The position numbers and the translations under genes are program-made. This document shows positions 45,230 to 56,286 of a DNA stretch of 64,000 nucleotides, piece after piece; position 1 is the first letter of the stretch, and each line of letters begins with the position of its first letter. This DNA is from Diplolepis rosae (lineage: Eukaryota > Arthropoda > Insecta > Hymenoptera > Diplolepididae): contig JAPYXD010000719.1 of the NCBI GenBank assembly GCA_030998225.1, positions 372,001 through 436,000 of the forward strand, written 5' to 3'. The notes beneath the pieces are model-generated. The model was not told the DNA's origin. It saw nothing but the letters and a program-made list of their open reading frames with translations, and made no database searches.

Positions 45230-47017
45230 TTGGACTATTTGAAAGAAATCCAAGCAAAAAATAAAAGGGAGAAAAATGGCAAAAAGCATAAACAATTCAT
45301 TATACCTCAAAAGGAAGAAAGCAAAAATTATTTTTCTACTTCTGAAGATGAAGTAATTGATATACTTGTAGAACCTGAAGATGAAGAAAACTCCGAAAAC
45401 TCTTGTATTGAAGAAATTTTTGAAAATGAAAATATTGAAGTCACTTTCAATGAACGAAATTCTGAAATAAACAAAAGACGACAAATAGAAACCAGAGAAA
45501 ATCTCGAAAATCATAATAATTCAGAATTTGAAGAAAACCGTCCACCCCCAGAGCCCATTCCACCCAAGTCAAAATCTACCAGGAAAATTTTAATGAATAA
45601 TAATATCGTTGAATGTTGCGATCAATTAACGATGCGAAACGATAATTATGTATATTTTGTTACAACAAATGGAATTCCTCGGAATAATGGATCAAAAAGT
45701 CTAGATAAACGTGGAACGTTACCAAAATTTAAAAACTTGCAGAAGGGAACAGCGAAAGAAATTATAAAAGGAAACTATTATCATTTTGCTCTTCCGATTG
45801 AGGGAGAAATTCAAGACAATTTATCTGAAACCTTAAATAATATAAAATTGTCAATTAGTATTTCAAAGGCTTCAGAAATCAACCATATAGCTTGGGAAGA
45901 AATAAAAGTAATATTCGATTTAGTTTTTGCAAATTCACTTACGAAAATAATAGTTTGTAATGGCATAACGCAATATCCAACAAAAGAACAAAGATTACAA
46001 TTAATTGAAGAAGCACACTCCTCAGCATTAGGAGGCCATAAAGGTGTCACAAAGACCTACAGTCGAATTCGACAAAAATTTTTTTGGGAAAATATGAAAG
46101 TTGATATTCAAAAGTATATTCAAGGCTGTTTACAATGCCAAATAAAAAAATTAGTTCGAGTTAAAACTAAAAATCCTATGGTTATTACTGATACACCCAC
46201 TACTGCCTTCGAAAAAATATCAATGGATATTGTTGGTCCATTACCAGAAACAAAATCTGGAAATTTGTATATTCTTACAATACAAGATAATTTTACAAAA
46301 TACTCACTAGCAATACTTCTTCCTAATCATCAAGCTGGTACAATAGCAGACGCGTTCGTGAAAAAATTTATTTGCATATTTGGGTCGCCAAAAGGAGTAC
46401 TAACGGATCAAGGCAGAGATTTTTTAAGCAATTTATTAAAAAGATTAGCAAAGCGCTTTAGAATCAAACAATTTCGTACCACAGCTTTTCACCCTCAATC
46501 CAATGGATCTCTTGAACGATCACACAATGTTCTAGGCGAATATCTGAAACAGTATGTAGCAAAAAACTCAGCATAGAACGATTGGCTAGAATTAGCAATG
46601 TTCTCATATAACACAAAATGTACACCTTATGAATTAGTTTTTGGTAAATTAGCCCGTGAACCCTCTGATGAACCTTTATCACAAAATGAAAAATTGCAAA
46701 CCTATGATGATTATTTGATCAACTTTGTCACACAACTGCATGAAATGCGAACACAAGCAAGAGGAAATCTCATAACTGCAAAAGGAAAATCAAAAATGTA
46801 CCACGATAGAAAAATAAATCCTTTGGAAATAAAAATTGGGGATAATGTATTTTTACTAAAGGGAGGAAAAATTAAAAAACTACATAATCAATACACAGGA
46901 CCTCACGAAGTTTTAGATGTACTGGGAAAAGGAAATGTAAAAATCAACATAAAAGGAAAACCGACAGTAGTTCACGTCAATCGAATAAAAAGATTGCACA
47001 TAAATATACAAAATTGA
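45230..47017 (+). pseudogene. Ty3/gypsy integrase, one nonsense codon and small deletion
   Basis: The frame 45230-46576 (448 codons) starts with an acidic Glu-rich linker. Then follow the HHCC zinc domain (EEAHSSALGGHKG and CLQC) and the DDE core: SMDIVGPLP, LTDQGRDFLS and PQSNGSLERSH. A TAG at 46574-46576 replaces a Trp codon, and six codons present in copy 2 are missing just after. The remainder, 46598-47017, carries the C-terminal domain with GPHEVLDVLGKG and VVHVNRIKR, a GPY/F-type module. Integrase joins element cDNA to the genome. It is inactive here. Confidence 0.85.
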
Positions 47018-48592
47018 TTAACTGAATTTGAATTCAAACTTAAAATAATATAAACTTTGCATAAAACGAAAGCGTTTAGAATAACTAAACCTGGAAATGT
47101 TTTAAACAAAAATATCCTTTGAAATTTTATTCTAATCTTATTTTTTCTATTTCAGAGATTCGAGAAGCTCACTGTACCTTCAAATAGCAATCGAAAAATT
47201 TCAATATATTTCATGTTTTTTTTCAGAGTAATCTAAACTTCTCGAACTAGCAAGTATTTATCAAATGCATCAAAATTTTTCAACTTTTCTCTTCTGTTCA
47301 GCAAAAAATAATAATCTAATATCATCACAATGAAATTATATTTCTTTAAAATTCTTATGAGTACTTTCTTTGCATTTAATTTAATCAATTTTATTTTTGT
47401 TCGCCAACCTTTCAAAAAATAAACTAATAACCTTTTTAGTAAGCCAAATGCTTGTTTTCATTCAAATCAACATTTTATTTTATCACTTAAAGAAAAATAT
47501 AGAAATATTTGCATTTTTCTTCTTTTTTGGATGAAAAAAAAGACTTTTCCTGACAAGAATAAATAAGCACTTCATAATCGGTGCCATCATAAATATAATT
47601 TCAATTTTGTTTTTTCTTCCATCAAGGGAACTTTTCTTGATTCCCATCCTATTGGAAGAATAGTTTCTTCAAATATTGAGTCTGTTAAGGTAAACTGTGC
47701 GATGGCGTCACAAAATTGTTAATGTACAAATTGCTTTTCCAATAGAAATTAATGTGCAACAATAACAAATTGAATAATTACTATTCTTCATATGTTTCAT
47801 GCACAAATAACTCTATTAATTTTACAAGAAAGATTAGAAAAACAATTAAAAGTACGAATTGTAGAAAAATCTATTACCCTGTTATTATGTAAAATCGTTT
47901 TTCTTATGATTATTTTATTCGTTTAATAATACGCCAATGAAATTGAAGTTCATGAAATTAATTTTTGGAAACATGTAAAAGTAATAATAAGCAATAGCAT
48001 GCCATGTTTTGAAGAAATCAATTTTAGATTTTACCAAGTTTTTTCTCTTCAATGTTCCAAGTTATAACGTCTATTAATTCATATATGTAATCAACGATCC
48101 TAATATTTTTAAATCTCTATTATAAATATAATGTATGCCAAGTTCTCTTTCATGTATAATCAATAATTTATAATGCTTTCCAGATTTTATTTTTACTAAT
48201 GTATAAATTAACGATCGTAATTCTTGTAAATTGCTTTTTACTATTTTATATCTAATCGATAAAATTTTACAGTTCCTAATCTTCTTTTCATCAACAATCA
48301 TAATGTTGTAAATCTAAATAATTATTATCAAAAATTTTTTTTTGTAAAATTACCTAATTATCACTTAACACATGTAATCATTGATTTTAATATTTTCAAA
48401 ATTGTATCCTCTGTTATTACTATGCATTTATGTAAAACTTGTTATAAATTTTTAATTCACAACAATAATTTAAAATGTTAATTCCTATGCATAAACGAAA
48501 TTTTTCAAGACAGCATTACAGCGAGTGTAATTTTATCGACGCAGGTTATAGACAAAACTACAAATCAATAGGATGATCAATATGAAATTACC
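47018..48592 (+). other. 3' region of gypsy copy 1, no accessory genes recognised
   Basis: A strong 3' splice site (TTTTTTCTATTTCAG at 47141-47155) follows the integrase, as expected for a spliced env mRNA. Downstream frames are short and AT-rich. I cannot recognise the CARD, dsRBD or envelope genes that follow integrase in copy 2, so this copy has either lost them or never had them. Confidence 0.45.
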
Positions 48593-49403
48593 ATGTGTCG
48601 TTATAATACCCACACATGATAACAAATCGACTGATCCAGAGAGAAAGCGAATGAAGCCCTACAGTACCAACGCACTACTACATGCATATACCACACACAC
48701 TACAGTCACAACATGTAACTTCTAATAGCATGGGACTGGTAATAAAATGTGATTGGTAATAACATGTGACTGGTCATAACATGTTACTCGTCATGGTTGA
48801 CCTTTCAAAGTTCAATAAAAAGCGAAAGTTCCAATAGAAGTCAGTTCAGTTAGTTAGTGAACGTCCGATTTCTACAATTTAACCAACGCGAGTCCAGTGC
48901 CATCAAATCTATACCGCGAGGGCAATCTAGTCAGTCTAGTCCAGCTTCACCAGATTTCTACCGCTAGCCAAACCAATTCTAATTCGACGCTGAGTTCAAT
49001 GACTTTAAAAGTGAAGGGGAATCGCCTCCTAAATTCTCTTTGAAACTGGGATCAAAGAATCAACTATATCAACCAGCTGGACTACGAATTTCTTATCTGA
49101 CAACATCTATCTCAAAGATTACAAGTGAGGACTCAAGTTACCACATTCGCTCTACTGGACTCATATCATTACTAAGCAAGTTACAACTCAGGGTAATTAC
49201 AAGGGTACTTCAAAAATACAATTCAATTTCCATTTTCATGGTGCTTACTCAATATAATTTTATTGTCAACAGATATATTTTACATCATTAACCATTCTTA
49301 ATCACTGACTATTCCTCATCCCTTAGAGAGGATCCTTCCGACCCTTACATAAAACGAGGAGATCTTTTAAGAAGAGAAGTGTTACGTTTTTGACGTAACA
49401 ATT
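48593..49403 (+). repeat. 3' LTR of gypsy copy 1 (borders approximate)
   Basis: A GC-richer transcribed part (48830-49150) follows a U3 with four tandem 17-bp units (48724-48791) of the form AATAACATGTGACTGGT. The last ~85 bp (CTCATCCCTTAGAGAGGATC, AAAACGAGGAGATCTT) resemble the end of the LTR at 49719-50477, read on the other strand. It ends in TGTTACGTTTTTGACGTAACA. The 5' border at TGTGTCG is a guess, since no partner LTR is in the window. Confidence 0.5.
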
Positions 49404-49718
49404 CTCCAGTATAAAGTAAATTTTACAAATATAATAATAAAATACATTTATTAATTTAAAAAAAAATCAAACCTTTTATTCACGCTTATATATTAAAATT
49501 TCCACATGAAAGTTGCGAAGTATTAAAAAAAATTTTTTTAGTACTTTATTATAATAAAATTTGTCAATTTTACATCATAAGAAAGAAATCTCAATGTGTG
49601 CAAAATTAAATATAAATTAGATATTTTTTAATAATAGAATTTTTTTGTTCACACTTGTATATTCAAGTAGTTATGTGAAAAGATGCTACACATTATAAAA
49701 AAAGGTGCATATTTATGC
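49404..49718. other. AT-rich spacer between two inverted gypsy 3' LTRs
   Basis: Contains two diverged copies of a TTCAC(G/A)CTT(A/G)TATATT segment about 150 bp apart. No gene. Confidence 0.4.
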
Positions 49719-50477
49719 TGCGTCACAAGTACGTAAATACTTACTTTGATCGAAGATTCCTCGTTTTAAGTTAGGATCGAATGATCCTCGCTTAGGGATG
49801 AGGATAAGTCAATGAAAAGAACACAATGATTAGTAAAGTAATACAAATTGAATTTATTTAAATTAACACTGATATAAACAAGGTTAAAATTTTACAAAGA
49901 TTCAAACAATGGCACAGGGAATAGGTAAAGAGTAGAGAGAATTTTCGGTACCTTTGTTGAGTTGTGAATAGTCCCTTTTTTATGAATGATCCTCACAGGT
50001 GTGAGGGAGAGAGAATGATTCTTCCACTGGTGCGACGAAGACAGAAATATGTATCCCACTGGTGTGAGGAAGACAGTAACAAATATCCTACTGGTGTGAG
50101 GAGGACAAGAATAGTTATCTCACTCTACACTGACTCTAAGATCGTTTCAAAGATTGAAAGTACAATCGGAGAATTTACGACACGTTTCTTCGGAAAACTG
50201 AACTGAACACGTATCTCACGCTGTGAATCCTTTTAAGATTTTAGAAATTTGCCGCACTTAATTTTGCTCACAAGACTAGTTTTCCCTTGGCGGCGTGTCC
50301 TTTTTGTATTATATTTTTTGGTGACGTCACGCGTTGCGCAGTCTCCCGCTGCGTGTGACGTAGTTATACCTCTCTTTTCAATAGGTGGTTTTCTCTCTCT
50401 TTTAGTAATTTCCCCAGATTTTTCTCTAGACCTAGCCTGTGCCTATAGTACATTCGAATGCGTCGCGGGACGTGACA
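49719..50477 (-). repeat. 3' LTR of gypsy copy 2
   Basis: The - strand starts TGTCACGTCCCGCG just after a purine tract and ends near TTGTGACGCA. The U3 has four tandem ~32-bp units with CTGGTGTGAGGA cores (cores at 49996, 50027, 50059, 50091). An initiator-like TTCAGTT lies near 50200. The last ~80 bp match the end of the copy 1 LTR. The 5' LTR is beyond the window. Confidence 0.65.
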
Positions 50478-50490
50478 CCTCCCCCCCTAG
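50478..50490 (-). promoter_or_regulatory. Polypurine tract of gypsy copy 2
   Basis: The - strand reads CTAGGGGGGAGG immediately before TGTCACG. A purine-rich run touching the 3' LTR is the usual primer for plus-strand DNA synthesis in LTR elements. Confidence 0.65.
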
Positions 50491-50835
50491 TTCGAGCGCG
50501 GGGGTGAAGCATCCGCGATCGAATCTTCGGAAGAAGAATACATTCATTAACTTTTTTGAAGAGATACATTCAAATTCTTTTTCTGATGTAGTAACAAAAT
50601 GTGAATGAAAAATATAAAATCCATTTCGGCGTTTGTTTTACAATTTGTATTCTACTATTTGATACATTTCAATATCGACCATTTTTTTGTGATGTCATAA
50701 AAATTTGTGTCATCTTGATATTATAATTTTTTTGTTATAAATAATTACATAGTTTTTTTGAAATATTATGAACTTAACATAAGGTTACATATTATTTTTT
50801 TTTATATATAACTAAATACATCAATAATTTTTATT

Positions 50836-51375
50836 TCATATTCGTAAATTATAAATATCATGTAATATAAAATAATAATATATAAAACTGTAAAATAAAA
50901 CGTAATTTCGTAATGTCGTAAATTTTTCAGAATTATTTTTATTTTTTCTATTACGTAAAGGGTTGCGGCAGTTATGAGCTAAATGCCCTCTTTGAAAACA
51001 CCTTTCACAAGAGTTGGTCCATTTTTGCAAGGTTTCTTTACTGATTTCATCAGTTATTTTGAAAATTCTCGTTTCTGGGATTAAGCTTTTTTCTTTCATT
51101 TCTTCTAAAAATACATATCTTGTGGAAAGCATTTCCAAGAGTTTAGATGCTGCATTTTGCTTTGCAGATTTTTTTTGAGGGGCTGGTTCCCCAATACAAG
51201 AAAAAGTTATTTTATTTTTAAAAATTTCGCAAGTTGCTTGGAACGGTGGCAGTTCTTGTTGTTTTCCAAGCGATTTTACAATATATGAGGGTTCGGAGAA
51301 ATCATACTCAATGCTTATCTCGTTTAAAACTTGTACAGCAATGCCTTTCGATAGGTCTCTTGTCTGCAAGGCCAT
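50836..51375 (-). CDS. dsRNA-binding domain plus CCHC zinc-knuckle protein (C)
   Basis: The ATG at 51375 is chosen because a TTCTTTTGCAG splice acceptor ends at 51385, nine bases upstream. Residues 12-83 form a double-stranded RNA-binding domain ending in the canonical KKSAKQNAASKLLEML helix. Residues 123-136 (C123, C126, H131, C136) form a retroviral-type CCHC knuckle. The remaining tail is basic then hydrophobic. The gene is open. Known dsRBDs bind dsRNA without sequence preference, and several viral ones block RNA interference or dsRNA sensing. That role is inferred here. It is the third such module in the element, after 55493-56230 and 54880-55455, and lies just upstream of the 3' LTR. 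Confidence 0.75.
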   Translation of the reverse strand: MALQTRDLSKGIAVQVLNEISIEYDFSEPSYIVKSLGKQQELPPFQATCEIFKNKITFSCIGEPAPQKKSAKQNAASKLLEMLSTRYVFLEEMKEKSLIPETRIFKITDEISKETLQKWTNSCERCFQRGHLAHNCRNPLRNRKNKNNSEKFTTLRNYVLFYSFIYYYFILHDIYNLRI

Positions 51376-51713
51376 TGTTTTGATCTGCAAAAGAATTACC
51401 TGTTTGAGTTGATGTTTGAATTTATTGAAATTCTAAAGTTAGTTAGTTTTTTTTTTGTAATAATTTTGTGTTTGTTGATATATTCACTTTCCGCGTTTCC
51501 TAACTCAAAGAGATATTTCATGCAGAGAAAACAGTGGTCTGTTTTTGAGAACAATTTAATTTATCAAAGTTTGTCGTTACATTATGGCGGTTAAAATATT
51601 TATGATGCAATATGATTTTAAATAACGAATAAAAATAAAAAAGGAAAAAAAAAAATTTTTTTTTTTAACAAAAGTTACTAATAGGTATAAAAATATGGCT
51701 TGATTTATTATTA

Positions 51714-52145
51714 TTATTCGTTGTTATTATAAATAATGGTGGAAGCTTCGGAATCGACGTCGTTATATAATGCTTCTTGTTGGCATAAATGAATTACACG
51801 TTCGGCACAAGTTACGCATAAATCTTCTCTTTGCCGCATGTAAAAAATTTGTGTATTGCAAATGGAGCAGTCGAGGCTAGATAGTTTTAACGTACAATAT
51901 AAGTCTTTAGTAACTATGTGATCTATTCGGACGGGTAATGTTACTTCGGTTTCGAAAAAGCTGAGTTCTGTCATCCAACAATCCTCGCAAACAAGTTTTT
52001 TTTCGAGAACATTCATGTAAAAATTCTCGACCAGGGTTGTGCAGCAGTATTCTGACCATAATTGATTTTCAAAATACGGCTGAACATCCTGCTCGCTTGC
52101 TCGAACTTCTTCTGCTTCGATTGTTTCGATTTCGTGGGGCAGCAT
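51714..52145 (-). CDS. Cys-rich putative zinc-binding protein
   Basis: The open frame has 143 codons from ATG 52145. An acidic N-terminus (MLPHEIETIEAEEVRASEQD) precedes three CxxC pairs: CEDC, CSIC and CVTC. Additional Cys at the ends of the first segment (YCC) complete two likely zinc-binding clusters. There is no signal peptide or membrane segment, so it is probably cytosolic or nuclear. I do not recognise the family. It sits between the smaller Cys-rich frame at 52354-52563 and dsRBD protein C, on the same strand. A RING-like or zinc-ribbon fold is possible but cannot be decided by eye. Confidence 0.5.
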   Translation of the reverse strand: MLPHEIETIEAEEVRASEQDVQPYFENQLWSEYCCTTLVENFYMNVLEKKLVCEDCWMTELSFFETEVTLPVRIDHIVTKDLYCTLKLSSLDCSICNTQIFYMRQREDLCVTCAERVIHLCQQEALYNDVDSEASTIIYNNNE

Positions 52146-52353
52146 TTTTCCGTTGGGGAAATTTACAATATTTAAGGAATTTTAAATATTTGCAAAATTT
52201 ACAATTTTTTAGTATTAAGGATTTGATTAAATTTAACAAAATTTTTCATGCGTGATTACATGCGTGGAAAGTAGATACGTATAATCATGCAGGGGTATTT
52301 TCTACTTGAACTTCGTTTCCTTGGCTAATTTCGAATTTATAATTTAAATATTG

Positions 52354-52563
52354 TTAGATACATTCTCTACAATCAGCTGCTCTTTTTCGCGGAGTAATTA
52401 ATAGTTCTTGACAACCGTAACGATTCATATATATGCATTCCAATTTACAAATGGAATGCCATGAAGTAAAAAATTCACAGTTATTTTGAGTTTCCTGATC
52501 TAATTTCTCGAAACAGAATTGACAATATCTTTTTGTGGTTTGATGGTTATAATATAAAAACAA
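52354..52563 (-). CDS. Small Cys-rich protein, start uncertain
   Basis: About 69 codons of open frame without an obvious ATG at the left; the open frame begins at TTG. It has eight Cys and a His: CQFC, later SWHSICKLEC, then YGCQEL and a C-terminal ADCREC. The spacing suggests one or two zinc sites, similar in style to the neighbour at 51714-52145. It may be an exon of that gene or a paralogue. Function unknown. Confidence 0.4.
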   Translation of the reverse strand: MFLYYNHQTTKRYCQFCFEKLDQETQNNCEFFTSWHSICKLECIYMNRYGCQELLITPRKRAADCRECI

Positions 52564-53031
52564 TGTTGAGGGTTCTAATTCGAAGCAATAACTTTGTAAT
52601 AGGTGCGCGTATGCTATCGGATAGTCTTGCGGACATATACACCGTCTACTGGTCCAAGATGGTTAACAATAGGTTCACTTTGAGTTGGTATCATTTTCTA
52701 CAAATTGTTAGAATAGATTTATTTTATTAAGGTCTGATAAGGAGATTGAAAAATAATTTTTTGAATATATTTTCTAATCATGCAAGGTAAAAGATTTTGC
52801 TAAAGGTATTTTACTTTCCGTCAGAAAAACAACTTTTATATTACAGTTTGTTTTTTCTTTAGTAAGAAACATTAAAGACGTGGGTACAAAAACTGTCCTT
52901 CTGACGGTATAGGACGTTCATGCACGTGGTTTTGAGGAAGGTAAGGACGGAATGTACCTGTATCTGAAAAATTTTGTGAATTGACTTCAAGTCTATTAAA
53001 GAAAAGGGTGAAAGATGGAATAAAGGAAAGG

Positions 53032-54811
53032 TCAAAAGTTAAACGCCAAGTCGGTTAGTAAAGGTTTTGTCACTAAGCTTAAAGGAGTTTTTTGTATAAG
53101 TTCTATACGTGTTGGCGTTTTGTTTATTTTTTTAGATATTTTTTGAATTTTCAATAGTAATAATCCTAAAATTGTAATCATAAGTAAAGTGATAATAATT
53201 AGTGCCAATGTTAATTTATGTGCACTAGAAATAAAAATAGATGGAATAATTTTTTGAATGTTTGCATATTTTGTAAGGATAAAGACATGGTTTTCGAAGA
53301 TTGATAATGGCATATCTTCTTTTTGCTGAAGAAGAAGTAATACCTTTTTTAGTAAGTGAGGCTCTTGAATGGAAATATTATATAAAAATGGTGAAATTAT
53401 AGCAAGGGAAGTAGTTGATTTGCTGACTGGAATTGAATTATCCATTATATTCAAATGGTTTTGAAGATTGTAATATGGAGTCGATGAATCTAGATTGCAA
53501 CCTGATTTTGTTTGCAAAATTCCTATTCCTTGGAGTGTGATTAAGGTCTTAGAGTTTTTTCGACATGATAAGAAAATTTGTCGGGGGAAAATTGTTGAGT
53601 ATAGCCATCCATGATGAAATTGCAATGGTGTTAGAAAGGGATATTCATTAAAACTGATGAATATTTTACATTTGTATGGTTGAGAATTTAGAAACATTGA
53701 TGTTTCACAAATAGGATTGTCATCGATATTGGATATAGATCTTGGCGGGTGACAAAATGTTTGGAATCCATTTTGATAACATGCATTGAGGAAATTTTCA
53801 TTTGTTGTAAAGTATGATTGGTTATTTGAAGAAATAGCGAGATAAAAATTTTGAGGTTTTATGTAAATAGAGGAAATTACGTCAGTATTAAAATCGAGAT
53901 GTATTGGAATTGGATGTGGTTTAAATAATTCAAATTCTTCAGCAATGGGATTGGTATAGTCATAATAAAAATCAAGTACTTATCGAATAAGAAGTATTGT
54001 ATTTTAGAAAATGGAAGGACCATAGAAAAAAGGGATGTTGAAAGGTGTGGGTCTTCTTTGTTGGATTTGAAGTCTAAGAAGGTATCAGGAAGTAGCATAG
54101 GGTGCCATAAATTAGTTGCGGCATGGGTAATAGCTTCTGTAAGTTGGTCAAGGAGTAAAAGAAAAGATTGAGAAATTTCATGCAGGTCTTTAAGCCAATT
54201 TGCTGCTAATATTCGATATAGGTGAATATTTGGATCTTCTTGAGAATTATGCCATTTTTTGTAGGTCATAATGTTGTCAAGTTTTGAAGAAAGATTTGTA
54301 ACTTTTTGGAAAAATGGATTTGGGAGTAGAAATAAATTTTCTTTGGGCCAGTAAAGGGAGGTTTCCTGTCTCATTCTCAATTCTAAAAGTACTTTTTGTA
54401 TCTGTTGCAAGAATGGATCATTAGTTTTAGAAATATTCGTGATATTACGAGCTTGTATAGATATAAATGATATTTCTTCAAGAAAATAGTTGATTCGTTG
54501 TTCTATAACATCAAGTTGTGTCTGATGATCGTATAAATTACACTTATTGGCAATATTTGAAAGTATGCAATATTCATATAATTTATGTGAGAAATCTCTT
54601 ATTTTGCATTTAAGTACGTCTGGCTGAAAGATATCGATATAAGATAAAAAATGATATTTTTCAGAAAAAGACGAACTTTTGAAATTGGTTCAAAATAAAT
54701 CCCTGAAGAATGAGAAAATTGTGAGTCTATGAAGTATTTTTCTGCTTTGGAGAAAAGGAGTGGAATTAAAATTAAATACACTCTGGATGCTAGTTGATTA
54801 AGGAAATTCAT
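53032..54811 (-). pseudogene. Errantivirus/baculovirus-F-like envelope glycoprotein, broken
   Basis: The ATG at 54811 follows a TTTTCTTTCTCAG acceptor by 15 bp (ends 54828). The first frame (to 54599) has a signal peptide (LILIPLLFS) and a GIYFEPISKVRLF segment like the start of insect F-like Env. Two further frames (54410-53877 and 53697-53032) give a helical ectodomain, a Cys-containing part with LITLQGIGILQTKSGC, and a membrane span at residues 161-182 of the last frame with a short cytoplasmic tail. Frameshifts or stops separate the three frames, and tail-like sequence continues in another frame beyond 53032. Such Env proteins mediate cell entry in errantiviruses. This copy cannot. Confidence 0.6.
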
Positions 54812-54879
54812 TAGGCTTCTCGGAAGGCTGAGAAAGAAAAGTAGGATTAATATTGGATAAAATAGGATGTTTACATAAG

Positions 54880-55455
54880 GTTGGATTTAGGTCTAGAAGT
54901 TTTTTGGAGAAAAGGGGAAAAAAGTCTACTAAATGTTGAGGAGTTTCTTGGTGGAACTGGAGGGGGAAATTGGGTTGATTTGTCTACTTTAAAAATATTT
55001 CGTCTACGGCACTCTTTTGTAGCATGCATTTGAGTGTTATAAAATCTACAGGAATTTTCCCAAGGTATTAATTTTGGTCTTGGATCGGTTTAAATGCCTT
55101 GATTTTTGCTTTTTTGCATTTTTTTATCATCATTATTATAAAATTTTTCGTCGCAGAGATCGTATGATCTCATTAGTAGTAACAATAATTTTAATGCTGC
55201 TCTATTTTCTGCTAATTCGCTAGGAGGACCGGCTTGTATAACAAAATGTTCATTTATATTAATTTGTGCAAGAAAAAATGACTTTGTTTTCGAATTTGGG
55301 TCAGGATAGACTGTATATTGCGGTAACGGCAATCCATATTTTATCGTGAAGTTTCTTAAAATTTCTACATGATTTAAAAATACCATGGAGTCTGTTCTGT
55401 ATTTCATTTTTGAGTAACTTGGTACGTGTGTAGGCTCGTCGTAGTAATGCTCCAT
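54880..55455 (-). CDS. dsRNA-binding domain plus degenerate zinc-knuckle protein (B)
   Basis: The ATG at 55455 lies 13 bp after a TCGATTCAG acceptor. Residues 29-95 form a dsRBD: HVEILRNFTIKYGLPLPQYT, a three-strand middle, and a C-terminal helix LAENRAALKLLLLL. That helix lacks the usual KK pair, so RNA affinity may be reduced. A stop at 55090 ends the 121-codon frame. Past the stop the same frame encodes a C..Y..H..C segment that looks like a damaged CCHC knuckle, then a Pro-rich stretch. The original gene therefore probably extended to about 54880. Coordinates include this tail. It is a paralogue of protein C at 50836. Confidence 0.6.
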
Positions 55456-55492
55456 TGCAGTTGATTTCCTGAATCGATATGGAATGTTTATA

Positions 55493-56230
55493 TTAGAATT
55501 TATTGTATTGGTTGGGAGGTCTATATCCGCATTTAAAACATTTTTTAAAGCTTTTCGTAGAGAAAAATGGTGCAGTATGATTATTATTTGTTTTCATTTT
55601 ATATGAATTTGTATTTTTATCACGATTGTTATTTGAAGTAATAGGTTTTGTTATTTGGCTACTCGTTGAAGGTTTTGGATCGTTTATAGATGATTCTTGA
55701 ATTGTTACATGCAAATTTTCTAGTGAGTTTATCAAACTTAGTTCACATTTCTCGTCTTTTTGCGAAAGAGAATTAATAACTTTTATGGCAGTAAAATCCT
55801 TAGCTGTTTTTATCGAGTTTGCTATTCCTATTTGTTTAATGTTATTAATGAAACAAATTGCTATGTATGTTGAGTCTTTTGATGAGGCTTTTATTCGTAA
55901 TACTGTATATTTTGGATACTCAAATTTATTTTCAGTGCAAATTTCGTTTAATTTTTTGCAATTTTTACTAATAGAGTTTGGTTGGACGTTATGATTTGTT
56001 TCCTTTGATTCATTAATTAAGGCATTATATAAATTTTGTGCTACCTTTTGCTTTACATTTTCTTTATCTTTGCCACTATTCATTATTATATAATTTTTAT
56101 ATTGTAAATTAACGTGAAATAGACATTCATTATTATTGGTTTGTTCAATGAGTATCTCATAAATAAGGGGTGGATCTCCTCTTTGTTGAATAATTTTGTT
56201 TAGTAAGGTTGTAAAAGGAACATGCGACAT
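55493..56230 (-). CDS. Tandem dsRNA-binding domain protein (A)
   Basis: The ATG at 56230 comes one base after a CATCTTCAG acceptor. It has 245 codons, open throughout. Two dsRBDs are visible. The first, residues 4-73, starts PFTTLLNKIIQQRGDPPLIY and ends in an NVKQKVAQNLYNALI helix. The second, residues 90-156, starts CKKLNEICTENKFEYPKYT and ends KTAKDFTAIKVINSL. A Ser/Asn/Lys-rich linker leads to CFKCGYRPP at the C-terminus, half of a zinc knuckle, suggesting truncation of a dsRBD-dsRBD-CCHC protein. The two-dsRBD layout recalls cellular Dicer partners and viral RNAi suppressors. A role against dsRNA-based defence is plausible but untested. Confidence 0.75.
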   Translation of the reverse strand: MSHVPFTTLLNKIIQQRGDPPLIYEILIEQTNNNECLFHVNLQYKNYIIMNSGKDKENVKQKVAQNLYNALINESKETNHNVQPNSISKNCKKLNEICTENKFEYPKYTVLRIKASSKDSTYIAICFINNIKQIGIANSIKTAKDFTAIKVINSLSQKDEKCELSLINSLENLHVTIQESSINDPKPSTSSQITKPITSNNNRDKNTNSYKMKTNNNHTAPFFSTKSFKKCFKCGYRPPNQYNKF

Positions 56231-56286
56231 TCTGAAGATGTTAGATTTGGATAGAGTAGTGGGTTCTACTAAGTTCTTCTTTTAGT

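Larger units (their letters stand above)
34400..49403 (+). mobile_element. Ty3/gypsy (errantivirus-like) copy 1, 5'-truncated, with nested insertions
   Basis: Reading 5' to 3': gag, protease, the start of RT, a hAT insertion (36375-41753), the rest of RT and a damaged RNase H, a solo LTR (42867-44606), an AT-hook linker, integrase, a ~1.5-kb 3' stretch and a 3' LTR. The proteins are close relatives of those of copy 2 on the opposite strand at 58.9-64 kb. The 5' LTR and gag N-terminus are missing. Several stops, frameshifts and short deletions make it inactive. Confidence 0.8.
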
